A stretch of DNA of 44,297 nucleotides. Origin: SIAJ01 sp036266155 (lineage in GTDB: Bacteria; Planctomycetota; Planctomycetia; Gemmatales; Gemmataceae). The stretch covers positions 1 to 44,297 of the forward strand of contig DATANR010000343.1 of the NCBI GenBank assembly GCA_036266155.1, given 5' to 3'. Below, piece after piece: positions 1-9,820 of this stretch. The notes under the pieces were generated by a model. It had not been told where the DNA came from, did no database searches, and saw nothing but the letters and a program-made list of their open reading frames with translations. A program made the position numbers and the translations under genes. Every line of letters begins with the position of its first letter. Position 1 is the first letter of the stretch.

Positions 1-50
1 CACCCCGATAACGACATCATCGGGGTGCTTACGCACCTCCGCTCGCCTTT
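1..50. repeat. Palindromic element family A, copy 1 (cut by window edge)
   Basis: CACCCCGAT (1-9) pairs with ATCGGGGTG (19-27), and GGTGC (24-28) pairs with GCACC (33-37) around TTAC. Read on the minus strand from 47 it begins GGCGAGCGGAG and continues with GCGTAAGC and CCCGAT, the order found in the full palindrome at 15030-15104. The outer left arm lies outside the window. The element sits about 110 bp before the first gene. Confidence 0.7.
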
Positions 51-161
51 GTTTCTCCTCTTGTATGCGCTCGCCGTGAGAACCGCCAATTTCTGAGAAC
101 ACTACCCGCTTCTGGCCATCCTCCGATAATCAGCCGAAGCAACTCTCTCGGAGCATCTTCC

Positions 162-3100
162 ATGAACCGCTTGTTGGCCCTCATCGTGAGCTTGGTTGTC
201 ACGGCAACCCTCGTGGCCGACGAACCCAAGCGGCTCAAGGTGCTCTTCCTCGGCGACAATGGCCATCATCAGCCGGCCGTGCGCTTTCGCCAGCTCGAAC
301 CGGTCTTTGCCAAACGCGGCATCGATCTCGTTTACACCGAGAACAACGACATCCTCGCGGACAAGGCGCTCGCGGGCTACGACGCGTTGATGATCTATTC
401 CAACGTGACCAAGATCACGCCGGCCCAGGAGAAGGGGCTGCTCGATTTCGTCGAAGGCGGCAAAGGCTTCGTGCCGCTGCATTGTGCGAGTTACTGCTAT
501 CTGAATTCGCCGAAGTACGTCGACCTCGTCGGAGCGCAATTCCAGAAGCACGGCACCGGCACGTTCACAACCGTGAGTGCGGCCCCCGAACATCCGATCA
601 TGAAGGGTTTCAAGCCGTTTGAAAGCTGGGACGAGACCTACGTCCACACGAAGCACAACGACAAGGATCGCACGATCCTCGAATATCGAGAGGAAGGCGG
701 GGCCAAGGAGCCGTGGACGTGGGTAAGGACGCAGGGTAAAGGGCGCGTCTTTTACACGGCTTGGGGACACGATCAGAGGACGTGGGGACATCCGGGGTTT
801 CAGGAGTTGGTCGAGCGCGGATTGCGTTGGAGCGTGGGGCAGGACCCGACGACGGTGAAGCGCGGAGCCGGCGAAGCCGCAAGCGGCGTTCGCGCGACAT
901 TCCCGATCCCCGAGATGACGCCGAAGCGCAAGGACGTGAAGCCATTTGAGTACGACGACGTGGGCGCAAAGATCCCGAACTATCGGCCGCGGGGCGGACA
1001 GGGCGAGCCGCTCTCCAAGATGCAACGGCCGCTCGAGGCCGAGGAATCGCTGAAGCATATCGTCGTGCCCAAGGGCTTCCATGCCGAGTTGTTCATCACC
1101 GAAAAGGAACTGGGCGGCAAGCCAATCTGCATGACGTGGGACGAACGCGGCCGACTCTGGGCGGCGTTGACGATGGATTATCCCAACGAACTGAAGGCGC
1201 CGACCAAGGGCCGCGACAAGATTGTCGTCTGCGAAGACACCAAGGGCACGGGCCGGGCCGACAAGGTAACTGTCTTTGCCGAGGGCTTGAGCATCCCGAC
1301 CAGCATCACGTTCCACAACGGGGGCATCATCGTCTTCGATGCCACGCAGACGGTGTTCTTGAAGGACACGGATGGCGACGGGAAGGCGGACGTGCGGCAA
1401 GTCTTATTCGGCACCTGGAACCAGCGCGATACGCACGGCGGGCCGAGCAACATGCAGTACGGGCTCGACAACTGGATCTGGGGCATGCAGGGGTACAACG
1501 ACTCGCGCCTCATCGTCGGCGGCGAGGAGGTGCGCTTTCGCCAGGGGTTTTTCCGCTTCAAGCCGGACGCGTCGAAGATGGAGTTCATTCGCTCGACGAA
1601 CAACAACACCTGGGGCTTCGGCATGAGCGAGGAGGGGATCATCTTCGGCTCAACGGCCAACGGTAACCCAAGCGAATATATGCCGATCCCCAATCGCTAC
1701 TACGAATCGGTCCGCGGCTGGGCCCCGCAACTCGTCCTCCGCGGCATCGCCGATTCGTTTATGTTCAAGGCGATTACCGAGCATGTGCGGCAGGTCGACT
1801 TCCACGGCGGCTACACAGCCGCGGCCGGACATGCGTTGTACACGGCCCGTGCGTATCCGAAGGATTACTGGAACCGCACCGCCTTCGTGACCGAGCCGAC
1901 TGGGCACATCGTCGGCACGTTCGTGCTGCGGCCCGAGGGGAGCAACTTCCGCTCGTCCAATCCGTTCAACCTGCTGGCCAGCGACGACGAGTGGACGGCC
2001 CCGATCATGGCCGAGGTCGGGCCGGACGGCAACGTGTGGGTGCTCGACTGGTACAACTTCATCGTTCAACACAACCCGACGCCGCAGGGCTTCAGGACCG
2101 GCAAGGGCGCCGCCTACGAGAACGATCTGCGCGATAAGACGCACGGGCGGATCTATCGGGTCGTGTTCGACGACAAACAAGAGCGAAAGACCTTCTCCCT
2201 CGCCGACCCGACGCCGGAAAAGCTCGTGTCTGCATTGACGAGCGACAACCTTTTCTGGCGGCGACACGCGCAACGCCTGCTTGTCGAACGCGCCAAGGCG
2301 GACGTGTTGCCAGCGCTTTACACGCTGGTCCGTGATGCCAAGGTGGATGAGATCGGTCTGAACGTTGGGGCAATTCATGCGCTGTGGACGATCCATGGTC
2401 TCGGTGCGCTCAACGGGTCGAACCCGGAAGCGACCGCCGTGGCCGTCGCGGCATTGAAGCATCCGTCGGCCGGTGTTCGCCGGAACGCGGTGCAAGTGTT
2501 GCCGATGAATGAGGCGGCGGTCGACGCCATTCTCGGGGCAGGATTGACGCACGATTCCGATGCCCAAGTGCGCCTGATGACATTGCTCGCCCTGGCCGAT
2601 CGGCCGGCGACCGACGCGGCCGGCAAGGCGACCGTCGCGGCGATGATGCGGCCGGAGAACGCATCAGATAAATGGATTCCCGATGCCGCCACGGCCGCGG
2701 CTGCCAAGAACAGCGCTGGCTTCCTCAAAGCAATTGCCGAGGCGACAAAGCCGACGGAGAATCTGCTGACGCTGACCGCGACGGTGGCCGAGCACTATGC
2801 CCGCAACGCGCCGCTGGATACGGTCGCATCGGTGTTAGGCGCTATCGCGGCAGGCGATCCGACGGCGGCCGACGCCGTCGTTCGCGGCATCGCCAAGGGT
2901 TGGCCGACGGCGAAGCGGCCCACCATTGACGACAAGCTCGACCAGGACCTCGCAACGCTCGCGGGGCGCTTGAGCCCGAGTCGACGCGGGGCACTGGTGC
3001 GCCTTGCGACCGGCTGGGGCAGCAAGCAGTTGACCAAGGTCGGCGCCGAGGTCTTGAAATCGCTGATGACGACGCTCGCCAATGAAAAGGCGACCACGAC

Positions 3101-4523
3101 CGATCGCGTCGCTGCCGCCGCCGAGTTGATCGGCTACAAGCCGGCCGACGCGACCGTCGCCACCGCAATCCTCGAACAGATCAGTCCGCAGGCCGCGCCC
3201 GAGTTGGCAACGGGCCTGCTGACTTCTCTCAAGGCCGGCGAGGCCGCGGAGACGCCGAAGCTCATCATCGAACGCTTGCCGGGCCTCACGCCGACTGCAC
3301 GCTCCGCGGGCATCGGCGTCCTGCTCACACGGGCCGACTGGACCCGGCAACTGCTCGCGGCGATCGATGCCGGCAAGCTGCAGCTCACCGACCTGGCGCT
3401 CGACCAGCGTCAAGCCCTGGCCGATCACTCGGACTCCGAAGTCCGCAAGCAAGCGCTTGCGTTGCTCAAGCGCGGCGGCGCCTTGCCGAATGCGGACCGC
3501 CAAAAGGTGATCGACGAGTTCATCGCTGTCACCAAGGAGAAGGGCGATCCGAAGCTCGGCAAAGAAATCTTCACGAAGCAATGCGCCAAGTGTCATACGC
3601 ACTCGGGTGAAGGCACGAACATCGGCCCCGATCTGACGGGCATGGCCGTCCATCCGAAGGACGAGTTGCTCATTGCCATCCTCGATCCGTCGCGGAGCGT
3701 CGAGGGCAACTTCCGCCTTTACAAGATCAACACCAAGTCGGGCAAGGTGCTGCTAGGCATGCTCGCCGGCGAATCGAAGACCGCTGTCGAATTGGTCGAC
3801 ACCGAAGGCAAGAAGCAGACGGTGCTGCGTGAAGAGATCGACGAGTTGACCGGCTCGAACAAGTCGCTGATGCCGGACGGCTTCGAGAAGCAAGTGTCGC
3901 GGAAGGATTTGACGGACTTGCTCGAGTTCCTGACGACGCGCGGCAAATACCTGCCGCTGCCGCTCAACAAGGTGGCCACGGCCGTCAGTACGAAGGGCAT
4001 GTTCTACGATGAGGCGTCCGTGCAAGAGCGACTCGTGCTGCCGGACTGGAAGCCGCGTGTTGTCGAGGGTGTGCCGTTCGTCCTGGTCGATCCGCAAGGC
4101 GACAAGGCGGCGAACGTGATTCTGCTCAATGGTCCGCAAGGCCGCCTGCCGCCGAAGATGCCGAAGACGGTGACGCTGCCGTGCAATGCCCCCGCGAAGG
4201 CGATCCATCTGCTCAGCGGCATCAGCGGCTGGGGCTATACGTACAGTGAAAAGGGCTCCGTGTCGTTGATCGTGCGCGTCCACTATGCTGGGGGCAAGAC
4301 GGAGGATCATGCGCTCAAGAACGGCGAGCAATTTGCGGACTATATCCGCCGCATCGACGTGCCGGGCTCGAAGTTCGCGTTCCTGGCCCAGGGTCGTCAG
4401 CAGGTGCGCTACCTGAAGGTGGAGCCGAAGGAGAAGGACAAGATCGAGAGCATCGAACTGGTGAAGGGGCCGGACGCGACGGCCCCGCTCGTCGTGGCGG
4501 TGACGGTGGAGTTTGCGGAGTGA
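162..4523 (+). CDS. Exported ThuA / membrane-bound dehydrogenase / HEAT / cytochrome c fusion protein
   Basis: This 1453-residue protein begins with a signal peptide (residues 1-19, ending near VAD). A ThuA-like domain follows (about 24-225, opening RLKVLFLGDNGHH). Next comes a PVC-type membrane-bound dehydrogenase beta-propeller (about 290-690, with DTDGDGKADV and THGGPSNMQYGLDN), then Ala-rich HEAT-like helices (about 690-1120). A class I heme site CAKCH lies at residues 1141-1145, followed by GPDLTGM, which offers a Met ligand. This is the planctomycete/verrucomicrobial heme-binding domain type. A beta-sandwich tail (about 1265-1453) ends the protein. Such fusions are abundant in planctomycetes and are thought to oxidise sugars or polyols in the periplasm; the substrate cannot be read here. 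No good ribosome site precedes the ATG, but the signal peptide fixes the start. The gene stands alone or leads into 4554. Confidence 0.9.
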   Translation: MNRLLALIVSLVVTATLVADEPKRLKVLFLGDNGHHQPAVRFRQLEPVFAKRGIDLVYTENNDILADKALAGYDALMIYSNVTKITPAQEKGLLDFVEGGKGFVPLHCASYCYLNSPKYVDLVGAQFQKHGTGTFTTVSAAPEHPIMKGFKPFESWDETYVHTKHNDKDRTILEYREEGGAKEPWTWVRTQGKGRVFYTAWGHDQRTWGHPGFQELVERGLRWSVGQDPTTVKRGAGEAASGVRATFPIPEMTPKRKDVKPFEYDDVGAKIPNYRPRGGQGEPLSKMQRPLEAEESLKHIVVPKGFHAELFITEKELGGKPICMTWDERGRLWAALTMDYPNELKAPTKGRDKIVVCEDTKGTGRADKVTVFAEGLSIPTSITFHNGGIIVFDATQTVFLKDTDGDGKADVRQVLFGTWNQRDTHGGPSNMQYGLDNWIWGMQGYNDSRLIVGGEEVRFRQGFFRFKPDASKMEFIRSTNNNTWGFGMSEEGIIFGSTANGNPSEYMPIPNRYYESVRGWAPQLVLRGIADSFMFKAITEHVRQVDFHGGYTAAAGHALYTARAYPKDYWNRTAFVTEPTGHIVGTFVLRPEGSNFRSSNPFNLLASDDEWTAPIMAEVGPDGNVWVLDWYNFIVQHNPTPQGFRTGKGAAYENDLRDKTHGRIYRVVFDDKQERKTFSLADPTPEKLVSALTSDNLFWRRHAQRLLVERAKADVLPALYTLVRDAKVDEIGLNVGAIHALWTIHGLGALNGSNPEATAVAVAALKHPSAGVRRNAVQVLPMNEAAVDAILGAGLTHDSDAQVRLMTLLALADRPATDAAGKATVAAMMRPENASDKWIPDAATAAAAKNSAGFLKAIAEATKPTENLLTLTATVAEHYARNAPLDTVASVLGAIAAGDPTAADAVVRGIAKGWPTAKRPTIDDKLDQDLATLAGRLSPSRRGALVRLATGWGSKQLTKVGAEVLKSLMTTLANEKATTTDRVAAAAELIGYKPADATVATAILEQISPQAAPELATGLLTSLKAGEAAETPKLIIERLPGLTPTARSAGIGVLLTRADWTRQLLAAIDAGKLQLTDLALDQRQALADHSDSEVRKQALALLKRGGALPNADRQKVIDEFIAVTKEKGDPKLGKEIFTKQCAKCHTHSGEGTNIGPDLTGMAVHPKDELLIAILDPSRSVEGNFRLYKINTKSGKVLLGMLAGESKTAVELVDTEGKKQTVLREEIDELTGSNKSLMPDGFEKQVSRKDLTDLLEFLTTRGKYLPLPLNKVATAVSTKGMFYDEASVQERLVLPDWKPRVVEGVPFVLVDPQGDKAANVILLNGPQGRLPPKMPKTVTLPCNAPAKAIHLLSGISGWGYTYSEKGSVSLIVRVHYAGGKTEDHALKNGEQFADYIRRIDVPGSKFAFLAQGRQQVRYLKVEPKEKDKIESIELVKGPDATAPLVVAVTVEFAE

Positions 4524-4553
4524 AGCGCTGATCAACTTTGATGGAGAGAACCG

Positions 4554-4976
4554 ATGACCGCCAGCATCGTCATGCTTGCCTTGTCGATCAACGCGCCGCA
4601 GTTGAAGCCGCCGCCCGCACCGGCTCCGCCGATTCTCGGTCGGTGGCAGGCGACGCAGATCACCATTGGCGGGGTGGATAACACCAAGGGCAACACGGAA
4701 CTCGAGTATGAGTTCACAGCGGACGGCCGCTGGGTGATTTACCGCGGCGGCAAGCCGCTCGGCGACATGCCGCGAACTTTCACGTTCGACACGAAGGCGA
4801 CGCCCGCGGCCATTGACCTGACCGAGACGGCCGGCAATCCGCAGCCAGGCATTTACAAGGTGGAGAAGGATACGCTGACGGTGTCGTTCAACTTCGGCAA
4901 GGGTGAACGGCCGACAGCGTTCGATGGGCCGCAGGCGAACGTCATGACACTGGTGATGAAGCGCGTGAAGGAATGA
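4554..4976 (+). CDS. TIGR03067-like small protein
   Basis: The protein has 140 residues. After a short hydrophobic start (MTASIVMLALSI) and a Pro-rich linker it has a lipocalin-like beta domain of the planctomycete TIGR03067 type. The visible pattern is LGRWQATQ, an acidic strand with YEFTADGRWVIY, then IDLTE, PGIYKVEKDTLTVSF and a final VMKRVKE. The family has no known function. GGAGAG stands five bases before the ATG. The gene follows the dehydrogenase by 30 bp and precedes a second protein of the same type, so a shared transcript is possible. Confidence 0.75.
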   Translation: MTASIVMLALSINAPQLKPPPAPAPPILGRWQATQITIGGVDNTKGNTELEYEFTADGRWVIYRGGKPLGDMPRTFTFDTKATPAAIDLTETAGNPQPGIYKVEKDTLTVSFNFGKGERPTAFDGPQANVMTLVMKRVKE

Positions 4977-5057
4977 ACTTGGCCGAACAAATCACCTTCG
5001 TGGGGAATAATCTCGCGGCGTGCGCATCCGGAATGATGGGTCTCCGGAGGTCGTGCC

Positions 5058-5618
5058 GTGTGTCATCTTGGTCGGCACCAATTGGCCATACTCGGCTTGG
5101 CGGCGCTATTCTTGGGCAGCACGGGCTGCGGGCCGGCGAAACCGCCGAACTACAAGCCGATCAACCTTGGCGAACGCAACGAGATTCGCAACTGGGACGA
5201 TGAGCTGGAGGCCGACTTTGAAATTAGAAAAGTGATCGGCCAGTGGAAACTGGCCCGCATTGAATCGGGGTTGTTTGGCATGACTTCCAAGGAACTGGAC
5301 GTTCCTGATTTGCCATTCCTCGAAATCCTAAAAGATCGTTGCCGCTTCACCTTTAGGGACGATGACGAGCCGCGTCAGGTCGACTTCCTCTTGGTGGTAA
5401 ACCTTGAACGGTCCCCAAAACAATTTGAACTCGCCAGTCCAGGAGACTCCATCCACGGCGCCTTCAAGTTGCTTACGGATGGCCGTCTCGTCATTGCCTT
5501 CACGATGGACCTTGACGCGGATCGTCAGACATTCCCTGCCAAAATACCTTCAAGCCTGAATGCCGGGGAACCAAATGTGGTCGTAGTCGTCCTGAAGCGC
5601 GTTGAATCGCCGCATTGA
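5058..5618 (+). CDS. Lipoprotein with TIGR03067-like domain
   Basis: The protein has 186 residues. The start is GTG at 5058, seven bases after CGGAGG (5045-5050). A hydrophobic segment ends in a lipobox (LGSTGC), so the mature protein should be lipid-anchored at Cys. The rest resembles its neighbour at 4554: GQWKLARIESG near the start of the domain, DGRLVIAFTMD in the middle and VVVLKRVE at the end, the usual TIGR03067 layout. It is 82 bp from the 4554 gene, and the two may be diverged paralogues. Function unknown. Confidence 0.7.
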   Translation: MCHLGRHQLAILGLAALFLGSTGCGPAKPPNYKPINLGERNEIRNWDDELEADFEIRKVIGQWKLARIESGLFGMTSKELDVPDLPFLEILKDRCRFTFRDDDEPRQVDFLLVVNLERSPKQFELASPGDSIHGAFKLLTDGRLVIAFTMDLDADRQTFPAKIPSSLNAGEPNVVVVVLKRVESPH

Positions 5619-5728
5619 TTGGCTCACAATTCTAGAGCACACATCAGACAACTGTAGCGGTTAGTGCGTCAACCTGAACAAGCGACGATGCTCCGGAAGC
5701 GGGAAACCTACAGTTGGGACCTGTTGCA

Positions 5729-5839
5729 ATGATTGAGAAAGGCGAACACGAAAAAGCTGTTGCCGACTTCAAGAAGGCCGTTGTTCTCGGGCCTGATTTG
5801 GAGAAGAACGAGGACTTGCAGAAGCGTATGAATAAATAA
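5729..5839 (+). pseudogene. TPR C-terminal remnant (36 codons)
   Basis: ATG 5729 to TAA 5837-5839 encodes 36 residues including HEKAVADFKKAVVLGPDL, which matches the second helix and turn of a TPR repeat followed by a short Lys/Glu tail. The frame is open upstream only to TGA at 5675. No first TPR helix, signal or ribosome site is seen. It is most likely the 3' end of a decayed TPR gene. It could instead be a very small gene. Confidence 0.5.
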
Positions 5840-5893
5840 GCACAGCGTAGCCAAGTGTTTCGACGATTTGTTCACCTCTGGGAGAGCGACCCA

Positions 5894-6547
5894 ATGAGCA
5901 TCCCGATTCCATACGCGATGGAATACACGTCCACCATGTCGGGATCAGTGCTCAAGCTTGTCCGTTGCGAGCAGTGTGAGACGGAGTATGTCTATCAACT
6001 CGAGCGGACAGCCGAGGGTCAGGGGACAAGCTTCTTATTTACTGACAACGAAGGCGCTTCTGCCCGCGCGTCTTCACGTGCGGAAGAGACGTTGCGGCGA
6101 AAGCTCGAACGCGGCGTCGATCTGGTGCCGTGCCTGGCCTGCGGCTGGTATCAGCAAGACATGATTCCGCGGGCGCGGCGCGAACATCGGCGCTGGATGT
6201 TCAATGTCGGCGCTTGCCTGACCGTCGGATTGATCCCGGTCGCGATTTTCGGCGGAATCATCAATGCCGGACGGTTCGGCGAGCCGGCGATTCCGTGGCC
6301 GGTCTTCGTGGCCATCCTTGTCGTGCTCGCGACCATCGGCATCGGGCTGATGGTGGCTAAATTTATCGGCGCTCGCACCTATGATCCCAACGGCCAGGAC
6401 GTTGAAACACGCAAACAACTCGGCCAAGCGCGGGCCGTGCTACGCGCCGACCTGGAAGCACAACTTCGAGCACAACATGCGAATAACGGCGCCGCAGCGG
6501 AGAAGAGCGAACCGCCCGCGGCATCCACGGAGTTGGAAAACAAGTAG
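5894..6547 (+). CDS. Zinc-ribbon, two-TM membrane protein
   Basis: The protein has 217 residues. The frame stays open back to 5855, but ATG 5894 has GGGAG (5880-5884) nine bases upstream and starts MSIPIPYAME. Two pairs of cysteines, CEQC (about residue 27) and CLAC (about residue 82), flank a charged segment and could form a split zinc ribbon. Two membrane spans follow (about 109-130 and 137-160), then a charged cytoplasmic tail rich in Ala, Glu and Gln. The pattern is a small membrane protein with a metal-binding head. No specific role is recognised. It is convergent with the cytochrome gene ending at 6581. Confidence 0.75.
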   Translation: MSIPIPYAMEYTSTMSGSVLKLVRCEQCETEYVYQLERTAEGQGTSFLFTDNEGASARASSRAEETLRRKLERGVDLVPCLACGWYQQDMIPRARREHRRWMFNVGACLTVGLIPVAIFGGIINAGRFGEPAIPWPVFVAILVVLATIGIGLMVAKFIGARTYDPNGQDVETRKQLGQARAVLRADLEAQLRAQHANNGAAAEKSEPPAASTELENK

Positions 6548-6580
6548 CGATTTACCTCGCCACCGACCTTTCCAGCCTCT

Positions 6581-9500
6581 CTATTTCACCGGCGGCAACT
6601 CGCCCGTCTTCACGATCGCTGCACGGTGTTCCGGCAGCGTTGGATAAATGACGCGGTCGCCAGCGGCGTAGTTAGCGGCGGGGTGCATTTCGCGGTAGAT
6701 GCGCGTCGCGTTGGAGCGCGCGATCTCGTCGGGCTTGTAGATCGCATGCGCCTCGCGGTGGTATTTCGCCAGCGTCGCGGCCAGGGCGGCGTGGGTCATC
6801 GCGTCGCCTTCGGCGTGGTAGGCGGCACGCAGCTTAGCGATCACTTCGCGCATCGTCGCGAGCTTCGGGGCCGTCAGCTTCGTGAGCCCGCCGGCCACGT
6901 TGTCGCAGGCCTCGACGCGGCGTGCGATGGAATTCGCTGTATCGGCCGCGGCATTGGCTTCACCGAGCACCGAATCGGCGGTCGCGGTTGCCGGCGGCGG
7001 AACGTCAGCGTGCATCACGCCCAATTCGCCGTAGGCCAAGGCGAGAAGATCGTGGGCCGTAACGTCCTCCGCGTCCAATTCGAGCACGCGCTCTGCAGCT
7101 TTGACGGCGCGAACCACGAAATCGTTTCGCGTGGTTGAACCGGTCGGCTCGAACTGCCGGCGTTTGAACAGCAAGTTCGCCAGTTTGTTGATGACGACAT
7201 AATCCTTGGTGAAATCGAACCCGCGTTCCTTGGGCTGGGCGTTCGGATCGAGCAGCTTCTCCAGATCGGCGATGACGGCGTCGAGATGCTCCTTGCGCGT
7301 TGCCGTCTCGCTGTTGACCAGCGCCGTGAACCAGACCCGCGACCAGGGCGCGGCTGGCGGATCACATTTCCCGGCCGCATCGAGCTGTTTCGCGGCCTCG
7401 TCGAGTCGGCCTTCTTCGATATAGACGCGGGCGAGGTTCAGGTGGCCCTGCGGCGCCGCATCTTTCTGTTCGAGCGTGAGCAATTTGCTGAACGCCGCCT
7501 CCGCTTGCTTGAATTGGCCGCGTTTGCCGCCGCCTTCGAGCAAGCAGGCGATGCCATAATCGTTCCAGCGCTGCCACGCCGGCTTGATCGGCGAAGTCTG
7601 TGGTGGCACGGTCCCGCCCGCGAGGGGCAGAGTCAGCTTGTCCTCGCACATATCGACGATCGGCAACTTCGGCGGCTCCTTGCCCTCGTGCACGAGCTTC
7701 ATGTACTCGTAGTCGAACTTGCGGTAGCGCACGCGGGCGCTCAGTTCCACGGGCCCGGTCGCATTCGTGGGCACGTCGACGCGATAGTGTATCACCGCGG
7801 CAGCGCCTGGCGGGATCTGCTTGTCGTAGAGGGGCGTGAAGATGTCCTGCGGATTGCGACGATTGATGCGGTTGCCATTGCGGTCGAGCATGAGGACGTT
7901 GATGAAGTGCGACCATGGATCGACCGGCCCCGTGTCATCCGGATTGGCGGTCGCTCCGTTGCGTGCGATCTCCATGCCGCCGGCCGTCGCGCGGAAGTCG
8001 ACCCAGATCTCGTTCGAGTCGACGGTGCCCTGCGAGAACGGGTGCCCGAGGGCGAGCGTACGCACGACGACTTCGATCACGTACGACTTGCCCGGCTGCA
8101 GGGCCGGCAACTCGGGCCGCAGCGCCACCAATCCGCCGCCTTCCGGGCCACCGGGTTTCAATCCGAACAGATCGATGCGGATCTTCTTGTCGCTGCCGTC
8201 AGCAGCCGTGCCCTTGAGGAATCCGGCGTGCAGATCAATCGACTTCTGGAAGCCGTCCGCGTGTTGATTATACCGCGGGTCCTTTTGCAGCAGCGTGAAC
8301 AGCCCGGTGTTGGCGCCGGGGAAGCGATGATTGTGAACGGTCCGCTCGCCGCGGCCGTCAAAATCCTTCGCACCAAAGTCGCCGCTCGTGAGGAGCGGCA
8401 TGTGGCACGCGGCACAGTTCTCTTTCGCGGTCGGCGGGTAGTAAAAGCTCCGCACGCCGTGGCCGGAGACGCCGCTGAGGAGGTACGTGTCGTAATGGTT
8501 CTGGCCGCGGAGGAATTCTTTGTAGTGGTTGAGTTCAACCGGCAGCGACACTTTGTGACACGCGGCGCAGAACTCGGCCGTCTTGTGGAACGGCTTGAGG
8601 AACGTCTTCTTGTGGAAGTCCGGCTTGGCTTTCACCATCTGATTGTTCACCCACTGCAGCAACGAGTTCTCATTGCGTGCGAACGGGTAGTGGGCGGGCT
8701 CTTCGAGCGTGTAATTGCCGTTGCCGAAGGTGCCGTTGATATGCGTCATGGCGTGGCACACGGTGCAGGTGATGCCGGCGTGGGCCGTCTTGTGGTTGAC
8801 GTCGTCGAACTTCGGATCGTCGAATGCACCGCTGAGGAACGGCACCGGGTCATGGCAGCCGGCGCACCAGCGCGATGACTTCACGGTCCCGTCCTTGTCC
8901 ATGCCGCTCTTGCGTGTCTCGCGCACGCTGAACAAGTAGGCTGGATTGTTGAAGGAGCTAAACTTGTGGGCCGAGTGGAAGTGATCGTTGGCGACGTCGG
9001 CATGGCACTTCGCGCAGTACGAGTCCATCATCATGACGTCTGCCGAGATGAACTTGCCGTCGGCGGTCCGCGTCATCGCGGGTTCAAAATACTGGGCCCC
9101 TTCCTTCGGCCCCTCGCGGAACCACTTTTGCGGGTCTTGGGCGTGCATCACCACCATGCCGACCGTGAAGAGGCCGACGCCGAGTCCCCAACCCTTCGCG
9201 AGCCGCCACTTGATGGCCGGCCCCGCCTTGCGATGTGCGACATAGGCCCAGACTGCCGCGGCCGGCAGCACGAGATGCAGCCAGTAAATCACCGTACGGC
9301 CGACCGACCCGGTCGGCAATTGCGGCAACCCTTCGAGTTGCACCAGTGCGAAGCCGGACAGGGATACGAGCAGGCCCGACAAGAACAGCAGAATGCCGAG
9401 CCGCACGGCAACGCGGTTCGGCCGCTTGCGCGCGGTCAGCCAGTGCACGAGGCCGAAGGCGAGAAACGGGATGGTGCCCATCACGCCGATCGCGACGTGG

Positions 9501-9736
9501 CCAAGGAACACCCATAACCCGAACGGCGTCGTGTAGCTCCGCGGCGACTGGAAATAATTCAGCAGCGAGACGGCCGCGAGATAAACCCCCGTCGCGCCGA
9601 GGAACGCGAACAGACCGAACACGACGAGGAGCAGGATGCGCAGCTTCGGCCCGATTGCGGGCGTGTAGGGCACGAGCGTCCGCGCTCGACGCGTAATGAC
9701 AACGGGTTGGGCCGAGGGTGTCGGCGAGGTATCCAT
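6581..9736 (-). CDS. Five-heme membrane cytochrome with C-terminal TPR region
   Basis: The protein has 1051 residues from ATG 9736; a TTG at 9751 in the same frame is less likely. Five hydrophobic spans fill the first 200 residues. Five CxxCH heme sites follow at about residues 241 (CAKCH), 291 (CAGCH), 324 (CTVCH), 390 (CAACH) and 441 (CAACH), with many extra His available as distal ligands. The layout resembles cytochrome c554/NrfB-like domains. A beta-rich region follows (about 500-690), then a TPR-like tail (about 715-900, with NLARVYIEEGRLDEAAKQLD). It probably carries electrons between quinone and periplasm, with the tail binding a partner; that role is inferred. The gene is divergent from the nitrilase operon, only 85 bp away. 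Confidence 0.85.
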   Translation of the reverse strand: MDTSPTPSAQPVVITRRARTLVPYTPAIGPKLRILLLVVFGLFAFLGATGVYLAAVSLLNYFQSPRSYTTPFGLWVFLGHVAIGVMGTIPFLAFGLVHWLTARKRPNRVAVRLGILLFLSGLLVSLSGFALVQLEGLPQLPTGSVGRTVIYWLHLVLPAAAVWAYVAHRKAGPAIKWRLAKGWGLGVGLFTVGMVVMHAQDPQKWFREGPKEGAQYFEPAMTRTADGKFISADVMMMDSYCAKCHADVANDHFHSAHKFSSFNNPAYLFSVRETRKSGMDKDGTVKSSRWCAGCHDPVPFLSGAFDDPKFDDVNHKTAHAGITCTVCHAMTHINGTFGNGNYTLEEPAHYPFARNENSLLQWVNNQMVKAKPDFHKKTFLKPFHKTAEFCAACHKVSLPVELNHYKEFLRGQNHYDTYLLSGVSGHGVRSFYYPPTAKENCAACHMPLLTSGDFGAKDFDGRGERTVHNHRFPGANTGLFTLLQKDPRYNQHADGFQKSIDLHAGFLKGTAADGSDKKIRIDLFGLKPGGPEGGGLVALRPELPALQPGKSYVIEVVVRTLALGHPFSQGTVDSNEIWVDFRATAGGMEIARNGATANPDDTGPVDPWSHFINVLMLDRNGNRINRRNPQDIFTPLYDKQIPPGAAAVIHYRVDVPTNATGPVELSARVRYRKFDYEYMKLVHEGKEPPKLPIVDMCEDKLTLPLAGGTVPPQTSPIKPAWQRWNDYGIACLLEGGGKRGQFKQAEAAFSKLLTLEQKDAAPQGHLNLARVYIEEGRLDEAAKQLDAAGKCDPPAAPWSRVWFTALVNSETATRKEHLDAVIADLEKLLDPNAQPKERGFDFTKDYVVINKLANLLFKRRQFEPTGSTTRNDFVVRAVKAAERVLELDAEDVTAHDLLALAYGELGVMHADVPPPATATADSVLGEANAAADTANSIARRVEACDNVAGGLTKLTAPKLATMREVIAKLRAAYHAEGDAMTHAALAATLAKYHREAHAIYKPDEIARSNATRIYREMHPAANYAAGDRVIYPTLPEHRAAIVKTGELPPVK

Positions 9737-9820
9737 CCAATGGGCTCGCAATCAATGAATGAAAAAGCCAATAAGGTGAGGATACCGTTTCGGATCGCGA
9801 AGCAACAAGAGAGAACGCGG

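Noticed and set aside
7286..8878. 530-codon plus-strand open frame opposite the multiheme cytochrome
   Set aside because: Antisense shadow of a gene with clear heme motifs; Arg-rich and without any family feature.
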